A stretch of DNA of 64,000 nt, from positions 4,030,001 through 4,094,000 of the forward strand of contig AP024096.1 in assembly GCA_015099395.1 (NCBI GenBank), read 5' to 3'. Shown here in pieces: positions 11,201-22,200 of this stretch. Under the pieces are notes generated by a model. It saw only the letters and a list, made by a program, of their open reading frames with translations. It searched no databases and was not told the DNA's origin. The DNA comes from Ktedonobacteria bacterium brp13. Lineage in GTDB: Bacteria; Chloroflexota; Ktedonobacteria; Ktedonobacterales; Ktedonobacteraceae. Position numbers and translations under genes: made by a program. Each line of letters starts with the position of its first letter. The stretch's first letter is position 1.

Positions 11201-13215
11201 GTCAGCGCCCCAAAGATCGCCGTATTCCCCAGGTCCGCCGCCAGCGTCGTCACTGTGGCATACTGCCAGCCCGGCTGACTGCCCAGCACCCGGCTAAGCG
11301 CCTGCGTGTAGTTCACCAAACTCTGCTGCCGCACCAGCACCCCTTTGGGCTGTCCGGTAGAGCCGGAGGTAAATATGACGGAGGCGATGTCCTCCCCCTC
11401 GTTGTGAGAAGGCAGATCCTGCGCCGCCTCCTGCCCGAGCCTCTCGGTCAGATCCTCCAGATAGAGCTGCGGCCCCAACCAGACCGCGAGCCGTTCCTGC
11501 AGGCTCCGCTGGGTCAGCAGCAAGGGGACCTGGACCACCTGCAGTTGCCGCTGCAACTGGCTGGTCGGATACTCGGGGTCCAGGGGGACATACGCGCCTC
11601 CCGCTTTGAGGATGCCCAACAGGCCCACCAGCAGGGACACGCCCCGTGCGAGGCAGAGACCCACCAGCACATTGGGTCCCACGCCGGCGCGCTGCAACAC
11701 CCGGGCAAGTTGATTGGCTCGTGCGTTGAGCTGCGCATACGTCATCTGCTCTCGCCCATCCAGCACCGCGAGGTGTTCCGGGTGACGTCGCACCTCCTGC
11801 TCAAAGAGTTGATGAAAACAGAGATTGGGGATGGGGATGGCAGGTGACTGAAATTGTTGCAGCAACGCTTCCTGCTCACGCGGCGTCAGCACAGGCAACG
11901 TTGTTGCAGGATGTTGAGGCTGTTCCACTGCACTCTGAAACAATGTGCGCAGAGCCGAACCCAGGCGCGAAATGTGCTTAGGAGCAAGATATTGAGGATC
12001 ATAGGAGAGGATAGCCTGTACACTGTCGTCCGATTGAAGGATATGCAACTTAAGTACGAAAGGTTCGATGCAACTAAATTGCTGGTAGAGCGAGGCATGG
12101 AGCGTACCGGCAGTGAAGTGCGCAGGCCAGGCCGTGTATTCAAAACAGATGGGAAAAAATGGCGGAGTCGGACCACCTTCGCGATCCTCCTTCAGCAGTT
12201 CCCAGCTAAAATAGCTCTGTCGCTTGATTGCTTCCGAAAGGGATGTATCTACAAGTGCTGCAACCTGCGCGAAGGTCAGATCATCGGCAAGCTTGAAGTT
12301 AAAGGGCACGACCCGGGAGTAAAGACCGATAGCCGTGGCAAGCTCCTCATAGAAGCGGCCATCGCAGGTTACACCAACCAGCACTTCTGATTCGTTGTTC
12401 ATCCGGGAAAGTGTCAGCAGCCAGCAGGTCAGCAACCAGGATTGGAGCGAGATGCCTTGCTGTCTGGCAAGAGGCAGGAGCCTTGCCGATAGGTTCTCCT
12501 CTAATGAAATGCTGTATTGCTGTGGCAGAAAAGGGGAAGTGCGCTCATCAGTAAGGCTATATTCTCGCACGAATGGCACAGGCACAGTATCCAGCTCAGG
12601 CAGATGAAGTTCACGCCAGTAACGCTGGTAGAGATCGGCATCTTCGGAGCGGAGTAGACTCTCTTGCCAGGCAGCGACGTCAACATACTGTAGCGGATCT
12701 TCAATGAGAGGCAACGACTCGGGATAGCTTGAGTATTCCTGGCTCAGTTCTTCAAGCAGATGGATCAGGGTCGAATTGTCGGCACAGAGCGCCGGCAGAG
12801 CCAGCAACAGGATATGAGTTTCTCCTGCGAGGCGCAGAAGGGTGAAAGAGAAAAGAGGCTGATCCTGCAGATCGATCTGCTCAGATTGTAGAGCAGCGAA
12901 ACATGCCTGACTTTGTATATGCTGATCCGTTGCAGAGAGAGCTTCCAGATCGACCAGGGAACAGGAAACCTCTACGGAGTCCACAACGAGTTGTAAGGGC
13001 ACGTCCATATCCGGAATAGTATCAAACGAGGTCCGCAGAATATCGTGTCGATCCACCAGGCGCTGGCAAACACGCAAGAACGTTGCTCCATCCAGTGCGC
13101 CTTCCAGCAAGATAGCACACAGCGAACGATAAGCTGAGCTTGCCTGCAGGAAAGACCATAGGCGCGTTTGCTGATGGGAAAGATGGAAAGCTTTTACACT
13201 CGTTGCTTGTATCAC
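5299..13215 (-). CDS. NRPS, two modules plus terminal C: C*-A(Asp)-PCP-C-A-PCP-C
   Basis: This gene encodes a 2638-residue NRPS. The start is GTG at 13215, preceded by AAGGAG at 13224-13229 (8-nt spacing); an intervening ATG at 13222 is out of frame. Domains: degenerate C-like domain (~8-455) with LPALCAD at ~145 in place of HHxxxDG; A domain (FTSGSTG ~618) with pocket D-L-T-K-V-G-H-I-G (Asp); PCP (LGGHS ~1015); C domain (HHIITDA ~1212); A domain (YTSGSTG ~1708) with pocket D-I-W-E-V-T-A-D-D, which I associate only weakly with 2,4-diaminobutyrate; PCP (~2110); terminal C domain (HHIVSDG ~2306). The protein ends in a Lys/Arg-rich tail. The terminal C must act with the next protein, which begins C*-A. 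Predicted residues are Asp10 and X11. The Asp module is nearly identical in DNA to that of the 43243-30359 gene. Confidence 0.97.
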   Translation of the reverse strand: MIQATSVKAFHLSHQQTRLWSFLQASSAYRSLCAILLEGALDGATFLRVCQRLVDRHDILRTSFDTIPDMDVPLQLVVDSVEVSCSLVDLEALSATDQHIQSQACFAALQSEQIDLQDQPLFSFTLLRLAGETHILLLALPALCADNSTLIHLLEELSQEYSSYPESLPLIEDPLQYVDVAAWQESLLRSEDADLYQRYWRELHLPELDTVPVPFVREYSLTDERTSPFLPQQYSISLEENLSARLLPLARQQGISLQSWLLTCWLLTLSRMNNESEVLVGVTCDGRFYEELATAIGLYSRVVPFNFKLADDLTFAQVAALVDTSLSEAIKRQSYFSWELLKEDREGGPTPPFFPICFEYTAWPAHFTAGTLHASLYQQFSCIEPFVLKLHILQSDDSVQAILSYDPQYLAPKHISRLGSALRTLFQSAVEQPQHPATTLPVLTPREQEALLQQFQSPAIPIPNLCFHQLFEQEVRRHPEHLAVLDGREQMTYAQLNARANQLARVLQRAGVGPNVLVGLCLARGVSLLVGLLGILKAGGAYVPLDPEYPTSQLQRQLQVVQVPLLLTQRSLQERLAVWLGPQLYLEDLTERLGQEAAQDLPSHNEGEDIASVIFTSGSTGQPKGVLVRQQSLVNYTQALSRVLGSQPGWQYATVTTLAADLGNTAIFGALTTGGTVHLLDYATVTSTMAYAAWVQQHPIDVLKIVPSHLAALLSGEQARAVLPREALVLGGEALGGELVQQIAALSGRCQVYNHYGPTETTIGVLVKALGVPQTGGGAQEVTLGRPLTNTRVVIRDRRGNVVPIGVTGEVYVGGAGLAQGYVGQAEETAERFEPDGWSGEPGARLYRTGDLGQYTEGGEIRFVGRADRQVKIRGYRVELGEIEEVLRQQVGLKEVRVVWRREEGREGRLIGYVQGRRQGREQGEQWSREMRKVVPEYQVPGKWVVVERWPLTENGKIDWRVLREQEEEQEAGGEERKEQEVGRSPMEELVQEIWQEVLGVQEVGLDENFFELGGHSLLATRIIARVRAVVQVEVSIVKLFERPTVAGLAQEIERRLRGGRGEGEEEERALEARARPQQVPLSFAQQRLWFLDQLEPESTAYLLPRVQRLQGPLDIAALKQSLEALTQRHEILRTTFSMHDDQGVQIIHPSLNLNLPLIDLSHLQTDVQETMTRRLINQEAQHPCNLTTGPLLRVALVRLATREHILLLTMHHIITDAWSYQIFVSELTTFYRAFHKRQPSPLKPLPLQYADFAIWQRQWWQGKVLSTQQTYWQRQLANIAPLELPTDHTRPAVQRYRGAFQSAYLPLTLSKRLTAMSRQQDVTLFMLLLAAFSVLLARYADQTDISIGTPIANRSRSELEGVIGFFVNTLVLRIDLSNNPSFLDLLKHVREVALGAYAHQDVPFEQLVELLQPARDLSRPPLFQVMFSVAQQERTSVAQQERTSVERQALVNEEEQLLVQPFHAGHETEEIATKFDLELNILHGEQGLFCAVIYNRDLFESSSIQRMLAHFAVLLEHIATEPAHPIASLPLLTAAERQQILVDWNQTQRPAPQPHSFVHLFTAQAAAIPTRLAVMDGVTRLTYRELDQRANQLAHWLRDVGVQPEELVGIHMSRSVEFLVAVLGVFKAGGAYVPLDPAYPSAHLAFICADARIQILITQPNWRDALPITPRAICYLAPTFQALEAYSKDAVPVEAGGEQLAYVIYTSGSTGRPKGAMVTQRGMLNHLWAKVETLELTQHDIVAQTASPCFDISVWQMLSAFLVGGQVCMIPDQITHDPVGLFERIATSSLTILEVVPSLLRAYLEEIEREDRPGGQPWLTSLRWLVVTGEQLSVETGQRWQQRYPGIALLNAYGPTECSDDVTHARLTADVIDKVANVPIGRAIANTQLYLLSEGMEPVPVGVPGQIYVGGMGVGRGYLGEAERTALAFVPNPFGRQEGERLYRTGDLGRYRADGQIEFLRRIDQQVKLRGYRIELGEIEAVLRAHPAIGECVVMLREEQGDAYLTAYVVGRGAESAPARPELISYLQERLPQYMLPAAVVVLSELPLTSNGKIDRRALPVPEKRDGVEEGKSQQIMTPFEEVLQGIWCEVLKKERIDLQANFFDLGGHSLLATQLISRIRSTLHVEVTVRMVFESPTIAQLAQQIEQALRVQQKMESTALIPVPRTAGLPLSFAQQRLWFIDQLEPGNVAYLIPLTLRLEGPFSPAALEWSLNEIVRRHESLRTAFRSYQGQPLQFILDPTKVDLPLIDLSHLCSSEASESLAQALVQQTINQPFDLELGSLLRARFLRLHRDEHVLVFVMHHIVSDGWSMNIFMYELALLYRSFVEGKAYPLPELPIQYADFAYWQRQSLQGETLEALLAYWTDQLTNSVPLKLPTDHSRSESSVSASGDYLFAFAEDVSQDIVAFSRQKGVTLFMTLLAAFQTLLYRYTGQTDIVLGTDMAGRAQVEVEALIGFFINLLVLRNDLSGSPSFAELLTRTREVVLGAYTHQDAPFEMVVERLLPEQSEAHMPFIQGLFVLQNQPEAPVEAVPGLVLKPFSGAGTTPAKFDLAVFMVEGSRSLRCGVKYNRALFEEQTIVTMMHRFEVLLRNIVAHPDMPIDILDFYTEAEKAKRAQQSKLSLRKLKEVKKDRGNKE
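8879..8926 (-). repeat. 24-bp tandem repeat, two copies, inside a C domain
   Basis: Two perfect 24-bp units lie head to tail and encode SVAQQERT twice, near the ~VMFSVAQQ segment late in the second C domain of the 13215 NRPS. It keeps the reading frame and looks like a recent slippage event. Confidence 0.9.
9940..11817 (-). repeat. Asp module duplicate, copy in module 10
   Basis: This 1.88-kb block matches 39956-41833 at offset 30016, with about six differences by eye. It starts (in coding direction) at the A-domain entry FHQLFEQEVRRHPE, spans A and PCP, and ends in the first motif of the next C domain. The flanking C* domains are much less similar. Confidence 0.92.
11850..13194 (-). other. 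C* domain 2 (degenerate condensation-like domain)
   Basis: This is the N-terminal domain of the 13215-5299 NRPS. Its condensation-like start (LSHQQTRLW and a RHDILRTSF stretch) is followed by LPALCAD where HHxxxDG should be. It sits before an A domain with the exact Asp code. The sequence away from the motif differs clearly from the C* domain of the 43243 gene, although the adjoining A domain is almost identical in DNA, so the motif is kept by selection rather than by recent duplication. Confidence 0.85.
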
Positions 13216-13284
13216 CTTGCATACTCCTTATATCTAAGGCCATAATATTCGCACTTGCGAGATGAATTTTTCATATCAAGACGC

Positions 13285-16200
13285 TCAGCGCTTCTTTTGC
13301 CCAAACTGCCATGTTCCTAGCTTTGATAGATCGATTGCTTCGCCTTTACTGGCACGCAAACCTTTATTGCTGGCACTCTGCAGCGCAGCCTCTGCTCTGA
13401 CCTGCTCTTGCTTCTCCTCGGCGGTGAGGATCTCCACGGCATCGACCGAAGTATCGGGACTGGTTACCAGCGTGCGGATAACCAGTTCAAAGCGTTGCAT
13501 GAGGGCCGCGATAGTACTTTCTTTGAAGAGATCTGTGCTGTAGTTGATGGCAACGGCAATGCCATCCGGATGCTCGTGGACGAACAGCGCGATATCAAAC
13601 TTCACTGTAGAGGTTTCGCTGCCCACCGGCTTGACGACGATATCCGCTACCTCCTGCGAAGTGTGAGGTGTATTTTGCAGCACGAAGAGCACCTGGATGA
13701 GCGGAGTGCGGTTCACGCTACGCTCCAGCTTGAGATGTTCGACGATCATTTCGAAGGGGATATCCTGGTGGGCATAGGCACCCAGAACGACCTCGCGAAC
13801 GCGCCGCAATACGCTACGCAGGCGAGGTGAGCCGCTGAAGTCCATGCGTAAGGCCAGGAGATTGACAAAAAAGCCGATCAGCCCCTCTGTATCTTTGTGG
13901 GTTCGATTGGCGATATCTGTTCCTACCACAACGTCCGTCTGCCTGCTGATGCGACACAACACGGTCTGGAAGGCAGCAAGCAAGCTCATAAACAGGGTCA
14001 CCCCTTCCTGGCGGCTAAAGGCGATAAGCTGCTGCGAGAGATCAGAGGGCAGCATAAAGAAGGAGGCAGCGCCACGATAACATTGCATCGCCTGCCGTGG
14101 ATAGTCGGCAGGAAGCAGCAGGGGAGTCGCGCCCTCCAGTTGTCTTTTCCAGTAATCCAGGTGCCTCTGTAATACTTCGCCCTGCAAGCTGTTACGCTGC
14201 CAGACGGCAAAGTCCGCATATTGCACCGTCAGAGGTGGCAATGGAGAAGGTTCTCCGTTGACAAACGCCCGATACAACGTGGTTAGTTCGCGGAACAGTA
14301 TATCGTCGGACCAGCCATCGGTGATGATGTGATGAAGCACAGTGATAAAGATATGCATCGTGTGGTTCAGACGTATGAGCGACACACGGAACAGCGGCCC
14401 TTGCTGTAAATCGCAGGGATTCTGCACCTCTTTCTCCACGAGCCTCCGCGCCTCGGCCTCACGGATGTCTTGTGCCAGTGCACTCAGATCTATCACAGGG
14501 AGACGCAACGGTCTCGCGGGGTGAATGATCTGAACAGGTTCGCTGACCTGTACGGAAAATGTCGTACGCAGGCTTTCATGCCTCTGGACGAGCGCATCCA
14601 CGCTGTGTGCGAATGCGGAGAGTTTTAATGGCCCTTCCAGACGGCGAGCGCCCGGTACAAGATAGGTTGTACGATCAGAAACCATCTGATCGATAAACCA
14701 GAGCCGCTGCTGAGCAAATGACAGCGGGAGAGGCTCTGCGGTGCGCGGCACGGGCAACAGAGGGAGCGCGTCCTCTTCCTGTTCTCCTCGCAACGCTTGC
14801 TCAACCAGGCGGGTAAAATCAACAAGCTTCGAATTTCTGAAGAATTTGTGCAGTGGCATCTCTATGTGCAGCACAGCTCGCACGCGTGAGACGAACTGCG
14901 TGGCCAGTATCGAGTGACCGCCCAGCATAAAGAAGTCGTCATCTCCGGCAACGAAAGAGCAACCCAGCAACTCGCACCACATCTCTGCCAATAGTTCCTC
15001 TATCGGGCTACGAAGAGCCGTTTGAAGATTACTCTCACTCGTTGGTTGTCTCTCAGAGACAGGCGCAGGAAGCGCTTGTCGATCGACTTTGCTGTTCACG
15101 GTCAATGGCCATACTTCGAGAAACATGAAGAAGGTGGGTACCATGTATTCGGGCAGCCTCGCCTGCAAGTACGTACGCAGCTCTTCTGTGGATGAAACCG
15201 CTGATTTCGCACCGATGATATAAGCAACAAGACGTTGATCGCCCTTGTTGCTCTCGTCGACCTGCACGATGCAGTCATCTACAATGGGATGCTGTTGAAG
15301 CAGGGCTTCGATTTCTCCGGGTTCCACACGGTAGCCACGCAACTTCACCTGACCATCTCGTCGTCCCACAAACTCCAGTTCCCCATTGCTTCGGTAGCGT
15401 CCCTCATCTCCCGTTCGATACACCCGCGCACCTGCCTTCCCACTGTAAGGGTCCGGCACAAAGCGCTCCGCCGTCTGCTCCGGCTGCTGCAGATACCCCT
15501 GCGCCACCGCCTCTCCTCCAATCCAGATCTCTCCTCGCATCCCCGGCGGCACCAACTCCCACGACCGATCCACCAGGTAGAGCTGTGTGTTCGCGATCGG
15601 CCGACCCAGCGAGAGATGCTCTATCTGCTGCTGACTCTTGCCCGTCCAACCCGTCACACTGATCGCGGCCTCCGTCGGACCATAGAACTGATGCACCTCG
15701 ACCCCCAGTTCCGCGAAGGCTCGCCGCACCAGTTCCACGCTCACCGCCTCCCCTCCACACTGCAGACTGCGCACACTCCCACACTGGCCAAAGGCCGCAT
15801 CTTGCAGCAGCGCATGGAGCAACGAGGGCACCAGATGCAGGATCGTGATCGCTTCCTGCTGCACGCGCTGGATCAAGAGGGCGCTGTCCTTGACCTGGTC
15901 GTTGGAGAGCAGCACGCTGCATGCTCCCACCAACCACGGTCCCAGCAGTTCCCACAGGGCGATGTCAAAGCTCCACGACGCCAGCTGGGCCACCCGGTCC
16001 TCGCTGCACAAGCAGACGTCCTCCAGTCCCCAGCAGAGCCGATTGACGATGGCCTGATGCGAGACCATCACCCCTTTCGGTCGGCCAGTTGAGCCAGAAG
16101 TGTACATGATGTAGGCTGTCTCCTGCGCCTGCACCGTACTGCTCACCGGTTCCCAGGAGGCTGTCAGCAGATCCGCCCAGCACGCAGGGATGGAAAGCAC

Positions 16201-19200
16201 CGGAACCCCGAGACCCTGCAGCGAGGGAGCTCCCAACGTAACCAGCACCGCCGCCTGCGTCTGTTGCAGCAAGCTCTGCACGCGCTCCACGGGTGCCGTC
16301 GGGTCCAGGGGGACATAGACGTTCCCCGCTTTGAGGATGCCCAGCACAGCAATCGCTCCTTCCAGCGAGCGGGGCAAGCAGACCGCCACCGGCATGCGCT
16401 CCTGCACTCCCTGCTGACGCAAGAGATGCGCGAACTGGGAGGAGAGCCGATTGAGCGCGGCGTAGCTCAGGCTGCCCTCCTCGTCCTGGATGGCGATGCA
16501 CTCAGGGGTACGTATAGCCTGTGCCTCGACCAGGGTGGAGAGCCGCTCCCGAGGATAGCTCCGCTGCGTCTCGTTCCACTCCTTCACAACTCGGTGACGG
16601 TCTGCCTCTGTGAGCCGGGGGAGTTGTGCAAGCGGCTGCTGATACTGATTCATCAGCGCCGTTAACTGTAGATGCAGGTGCGCTAACAAAGCCTCGATAG
16701 TAGCATGTTCAAAGCGCGTTTTGTCATAGGACAGTTCCAGGAAGGAGTGCGCTCCACCGATGACCACTTTTAGCATGAGCGGATAGTTGCTATGTTCTAT
16801 CCCCGGCACGGCCTGAATATCCAGTTTGCTTAACTGGTCGCGAGCCGACGAGAGATCGGCAGGGTAGTTCTGGAAGCCCAGCGCATATTCAAAGAGTGAC
16901 TGTTTCGCAGGTACTTCGCTCAAGCGCTGTATCTCCACGAGAGGGGTGTAGGAGTACTGCTGCAATTCGATATGCTGCTTCTGCAATTGAGCAAGCCAGT
17001 CAATGGCAGCCCTTTCCGACTCAATGCGTATATGTACGGGCAGGGTGTTGATAAAGAGTCCGATCATTGACTCAACACCGGGGAGTTCGGCGGGTCGTCC
17101 AGCAACGATCGAGCCGAACACCACAGCATCTTCGCCACTGTAGTGTGCCAGGGTCAAAGCCCAGGCACCCTGTACAATCGTATTGACCGTCAACTGATGC
17201 TGCTGGGCAAAATTTTGTAGAGTGCCCGCCATCTCATCGGTCAGTATGAATTGTGCACCACCCATCTTTTCATAAGAAGATATGGACTGGATACCTACAC
17301 GCCAGTCAACAGACAGCAAGGTCGGCCTGGTAAAACCTGCCAAGTACTCACGCCAGAAGCGCTCGGTCTGCGTCGTCTCCTGCTGTTGTAGCCAGGCAAT
17401 ATAGTCACGGTAGGGGCGAGGAGAGACGAGCCGTGGCTCCTGCTCCTGGCAATAAGCACGATAGCTGGTCAGAACTTCCTGAAATAGCAGTGGTTGCGAC
17501 CAGCCATCCATCAAGATGTGGTGGATGTTTTCAACAAAGGTATAGGTGTCCTCATCCAGTCGTATGAGCGTGAGTCGCAGAAGCGGAGTTACCTGCAGAT
17601 CAAAGCCTTGCTGCCTCAGCTCAGAGAGCAGCATCGCAAGACGCGCCTGCTGCTCGGAAACTGGCAGACCACGCCAGTCATAATAGTTCCAGGGCAACTC
17701 CACATGCCGGTAGACTATCTGGAACGGCTTGAGCGACTCTTGCCAGTAGAAGCGCGTGCGCAGAACCGCGTGTTGATCGATGACGCGCTGCCAGGCTCTT
17801 CGCCATGCGGAGACATTGAGGTCGCCACGAATCGTCCAATTCAACTGCTCAAAGTACACCCCTGCGTCCTGCTCGTACAGGCTATGGAATAGTAGACCGG
17901 CCTGCATTGGAGACAGCGGATAGATGTCCTCAATAGCCAGGCCGCCTGCTCGTACTTCCTGAACGAGTTGGTCGAGGATAGGTTGAGTGAGAGGAACCAG
18001 CGGGAAATCGGAAGGGGTGTAGCCGCCGGCCTCCGAGGTCTGACAATGTGCAATCAGGTTCTGTAGCTCGGTCAAAAAGCGTTGGGCCAGGCGTTGAACC
18101 GTCTCGGGCTTATGCATCTGCCGGCTGTACTGCCAGACCATGCGCAATCGTCCATCAATAATCGCTCCATTGAGCATAAAGAGATAGCTACGTTGCCCCT
18201 TCTGACTGAAGGGAGATCCGCTGGATGCATGGGCGGGACGTAATAGCGATAGGCCGGCAAAAAGCGGATCAAACTGACCAAGGTAATTAAAGCTAACCTG
18301 AGCCTGAGGCAGGTCGGCGAATTGCTCGCTGATGGCTGGATCATTGCTCATATAGCGCAAAACGCCATACCCGATGCCATGCTGTGGTACCTGGCGCAAC
18401 TGCTCTTTGATGGCTTTAATGGCTGACCCCGGATCTAGCGCCTGCCTGGTATCTAATAGCACCGGATATTGTGTAGAGAACCAACCCACGGTCCGCGAGA
18501 GATCGACATTCTCAAAAATCTCTTCACGTCCATGCCCCTCCAGATCGACCAGCAGCAAGTTGTGTTGTGTCCAGGAAGCAAATGTAAGCGCCACCGCTGT
18601 TAGCAGGATATCATTCACCTGCGTTTGATAGACCGTCGGCACTTGCTGCAATAGCGCCCGCGTCTCCTCCTCACTAAGGGCAACAACTATCTGCTCACTG
18701 CTGGCAAGCGTATTATCACCACCGGGCATATCGACGTGGAGCGGCTGCTCCTGCATCCTTTGTGCGGAGAGCCAGTAAGACTGCTCCTGGTAAAAGGTAG
18801 TAGATTGCGCAGCCTGCTGCAAATCAGCGGTCCACTGCTGGAAGGAGGTTGTCTTCGCAGGCAAAGCTATGGCTTCGTTCCTGCTCAGCTGCAGATAGGC
18901 AGTCTCCAGATCTGTCAGCAGAATACGCCAGGAGACGCTATCAATGATCAGGTGATGAGCGATGAACAAGAGATTGCCTGGATGCTCCTCTCCGTTGTCG
19001 AAGACAAGGCAACGTAACAGGGGGCTGAGCGCCTGGTCCAGGCTCTTTTGAGCGGCTTCGGCCAATCTCTCCAGCGTTATTTTTTGCAACTCCGTGGACA
19101 GAGCAGAGAGGTCGATGTGGATAAATGGCGGCGTAGCAGGCGGCTCAGCGTACTCCTGTCGCCAGCCAGCTGCATCCTGCACAAACCGCAGTCGCAAGGC

Positions 19201-22200
19201 ATCGTGTTGGCGCAGCAGGTGCCTGATCGCTTGCAGCAACCAGTCCGAACGCAATCTCTGCTGCATTTCGAGCAGCAGGGCCTGATTGTAGTGATGCCGC
19301 TCCGGCAGATCCTGAGCGAAGAACCAGCGCTGAATGGGTGAGAGCAGGACCGACCCGGTGAGCGGTGCCTGGTCTGTCTCGGATATCTTACCGGTTTGCG
19401 CCTGAGCGGCCAGTTGAGCGATCGTCTGATATTGGAAGAGCTGTTTGGTGGTCAGATGAAGACCGACCTGCCGCGCTCGGGCGATTACCTGAATGCTCAG
19501 GATCGAGTCTCCTCCGAGGGCAAAAAAGTTATCATGAATGCCCACCTGCTTTGAACCTAAAACCGAGGTCCAGATGCTTGCCAGGGTCCTCTCGTTGTCT
19601 GTGTGCGGCGCAACGAAGGATTGCGTAGGCAGCATTGAGCTATCGTACAATCTCAGGAGCGCATCTCGATCGACTTTGCCATTCTGTGTCAGTGGCAACT
19701 CTGCTAGCACGATAAAGGCGGAAGGCACCATATAAGCGGGCAGCTTTGCCTGCAGGTAGTCTCTCAGGATATCGCTTTCGATCTGTGTCTCTCTCTCGCG
19801 AGGCACGACAAAGGCGACCAGGCGAGGTCTGCCAGCAGCATCGTTCTGCACGGTTACCACAGTATCACCCACGGCAGGATGTTCTTGAAGCAGGGCTTCG
19901 ATTTCTCCGGGTTCCACACGGTAGCCGCGCAACTTCACCTGACTATCTCGTCGTCCCACAAACTCCAGTTCCCCATTGCTTCGGTAGCGTCCTTCATCTC
20001 CCGTTCGATACACCCGCGCACCTGCCTTCCCACTGTAAGGGTCCGGCACAAAGCGCTCCGCCGTCTGCTCCGGCTGCTGCAGATACCCCTGCGCCACCGC
20101 CTCTCCTCCGATCCAGATCTCTCCTCGCATCCCCGGCGGCACCAACTCCCACGACCGATCCACCAGGTAGAGCTGTGTGTTCGCGATCGGCCGACCCAGC
20201 GAGAGATGCTCTATCTGCTGCTGACTCTTGCCCGTCCAACCCGTCACACTGATCGCGGCCTCCGTCGGACCATAGAACTGATGCACCTCGACCCCCAGTT
20301 CCGCGAAGGCTCGCCGCACCAGTTCCACGCTCACCGCCTCCCCTCCACACTGCAGACTGCGCACACTCCCACACTGGCCAAAGGCCGCATCTTGCAGCAG
20401 CGCATGGAGCAACGAGGGCACCAGATGCAGGATCGTGATCGCTTCCTGCTGCACGCGCTGGATCAAGAGGGCGCTGTCCTTGACCTGGTCGTTGGAGAGC
20501 AGCACACTGCATGCTCCCACCAACCACGGTCCCAGCAGTTCCCACAGGGCGATGTCAAAGCTCCACGACGCCAGCTGGGCCACCCGGTCCTCGCTGCACA
20601 AGCAGACGTCCTCCAGTCCCCAGCAGAGCCGATTGACGATGGCCTGATGCGAGACCATCACCCCTTTCGGTCGGCCAGTTGAGCCAGAAGTGTACATGAT
20701 GTAGGCTGTCTCCTGCGCCTGCACCGTACTGCTCACCGGTTCCCAGGAGGCTGCCAGCAGATCCGCCCAGCACGCAGGGATGGAAAGCACCGGAACCCCG
20801 AGACCCTGCAGCGAGGGAGCTCCCAGCGTAACCAGCACCGCCGCCTGCATCTGTTGCAGCAAGCTCTGCACGCGCTCCACGGGTGCCGTCGGGTCCAGGG
20901 GGACATAGACGTTCCCCGCTTTGAGGATGCCCAGCACGGCAATCGCTCCTTCCAGCGAGCGGGGCAAGCAGACCGCCACCGGCATGCGCTCCTGCACTCC
21001 CTGCTGACGCAAGAGATGCGCGAACTGGGAGGAGAGCCGATTGAGCGCGGCGTAGCTCAGGCTGCCCTCCTCGTCCTGGATGGCGATGCGCTCAGGGGTA
21101 CGTATAGCCTGTGCCTCGACCAGGGTGGAGAGCCGCTCCCGAGGATAGCTCCGCTGCGTCTCGTTCCACTCCTTCACAACTCGATGATAATCGGCTTCTG
21201 TGAGCAGGGAGAATTCTGATAAACGCGCCTGTGGACTACTCACGATATTCTTGAGCAGAGTGTGCCAATGCCCCAGCAGGCGGCGTATCGTTGAAGCTTC
21301 GAAGAGGTCACGATTGTATTCCAGGCCGCAGCGGAGGCCGCGTGGATCACTCAGGATGGTAAAGGTGAGATCAAATTTGGCGCTGGGATTCTCCATGCCC
21401 AGGCCCTGAAAGGTCAATCCCTGGATCTCTTCTCCTGGTGTGGGAGCCTGTTGCACGCTAAACATAATCGAGAAGAGCGGTGAGCGACTCAGATCGCGCT
21501 CAGGTTGCACGATGTCCACAAGCTGTTCAAATGGCACATCCTGATGGGCAAATGCATCCAGGGCTACCCTTCGCACGCGGGCAAGCAGTCCCACAAATGT
21601 AGGGTTGCCCGAGAGGTCGCAGCGCATGACCAGGGTATTGACAAAGAAACCGATCAGCCCCTCTAACTCGTTGCGCGTACGATTGGCAATTGGGGTGCCA
21701 ACGCTGATATCGCTCTGCCCCGTGTAGCGAGCGAGCAGAACCTGAAAGGCCGCCAGAAGTAACATAAAGAACGTGATATGCTCCTGCCTGCTCAAGGCAA
21801 CCAGTTCCTCATACAACGCCACTGGTAGACTGATTGCTTCGATCGCTCCGTTAAAGGTTTGCACTGGTGGACGAGGGTGATCTGTGGGTAGTTCCAGTGC
21901 CGGAATATCAGCCAGTTGGCGCTTCCAGTAATTCAATTGCGTCTCAAGGACCTCACCCTGCAGCCAGCTTCGTTGCCAGTACGCAAAGTCGGCATACTGA
22001 ATGGCCAGCGGCAACAATGGCGAGGGGAGTCCGGCGATAAAGGCTCGATAGAGCGCAGTGAGTTCGCGCTGAAAAATACCGGCGGACCAACCATCCGAGA
22101 CGATATGATGCATTGTGAGGAGCAGCACATGCTCAAGAGCAGTAGAGCGGAGCAGGAGGACACGCAGCAATGGACCCTGTGCGAGATCAAAAGGTCGTTG

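Noticed and set aside
9940..13215. Calcium-binding DXDG motif in the product
   Set aside because: Asp10-X11-Asp12 fits, but the partial A domain for residue 13 starts D-A-x-x-A, unlike Gly codes, so only Asp-X-Asp is supported.
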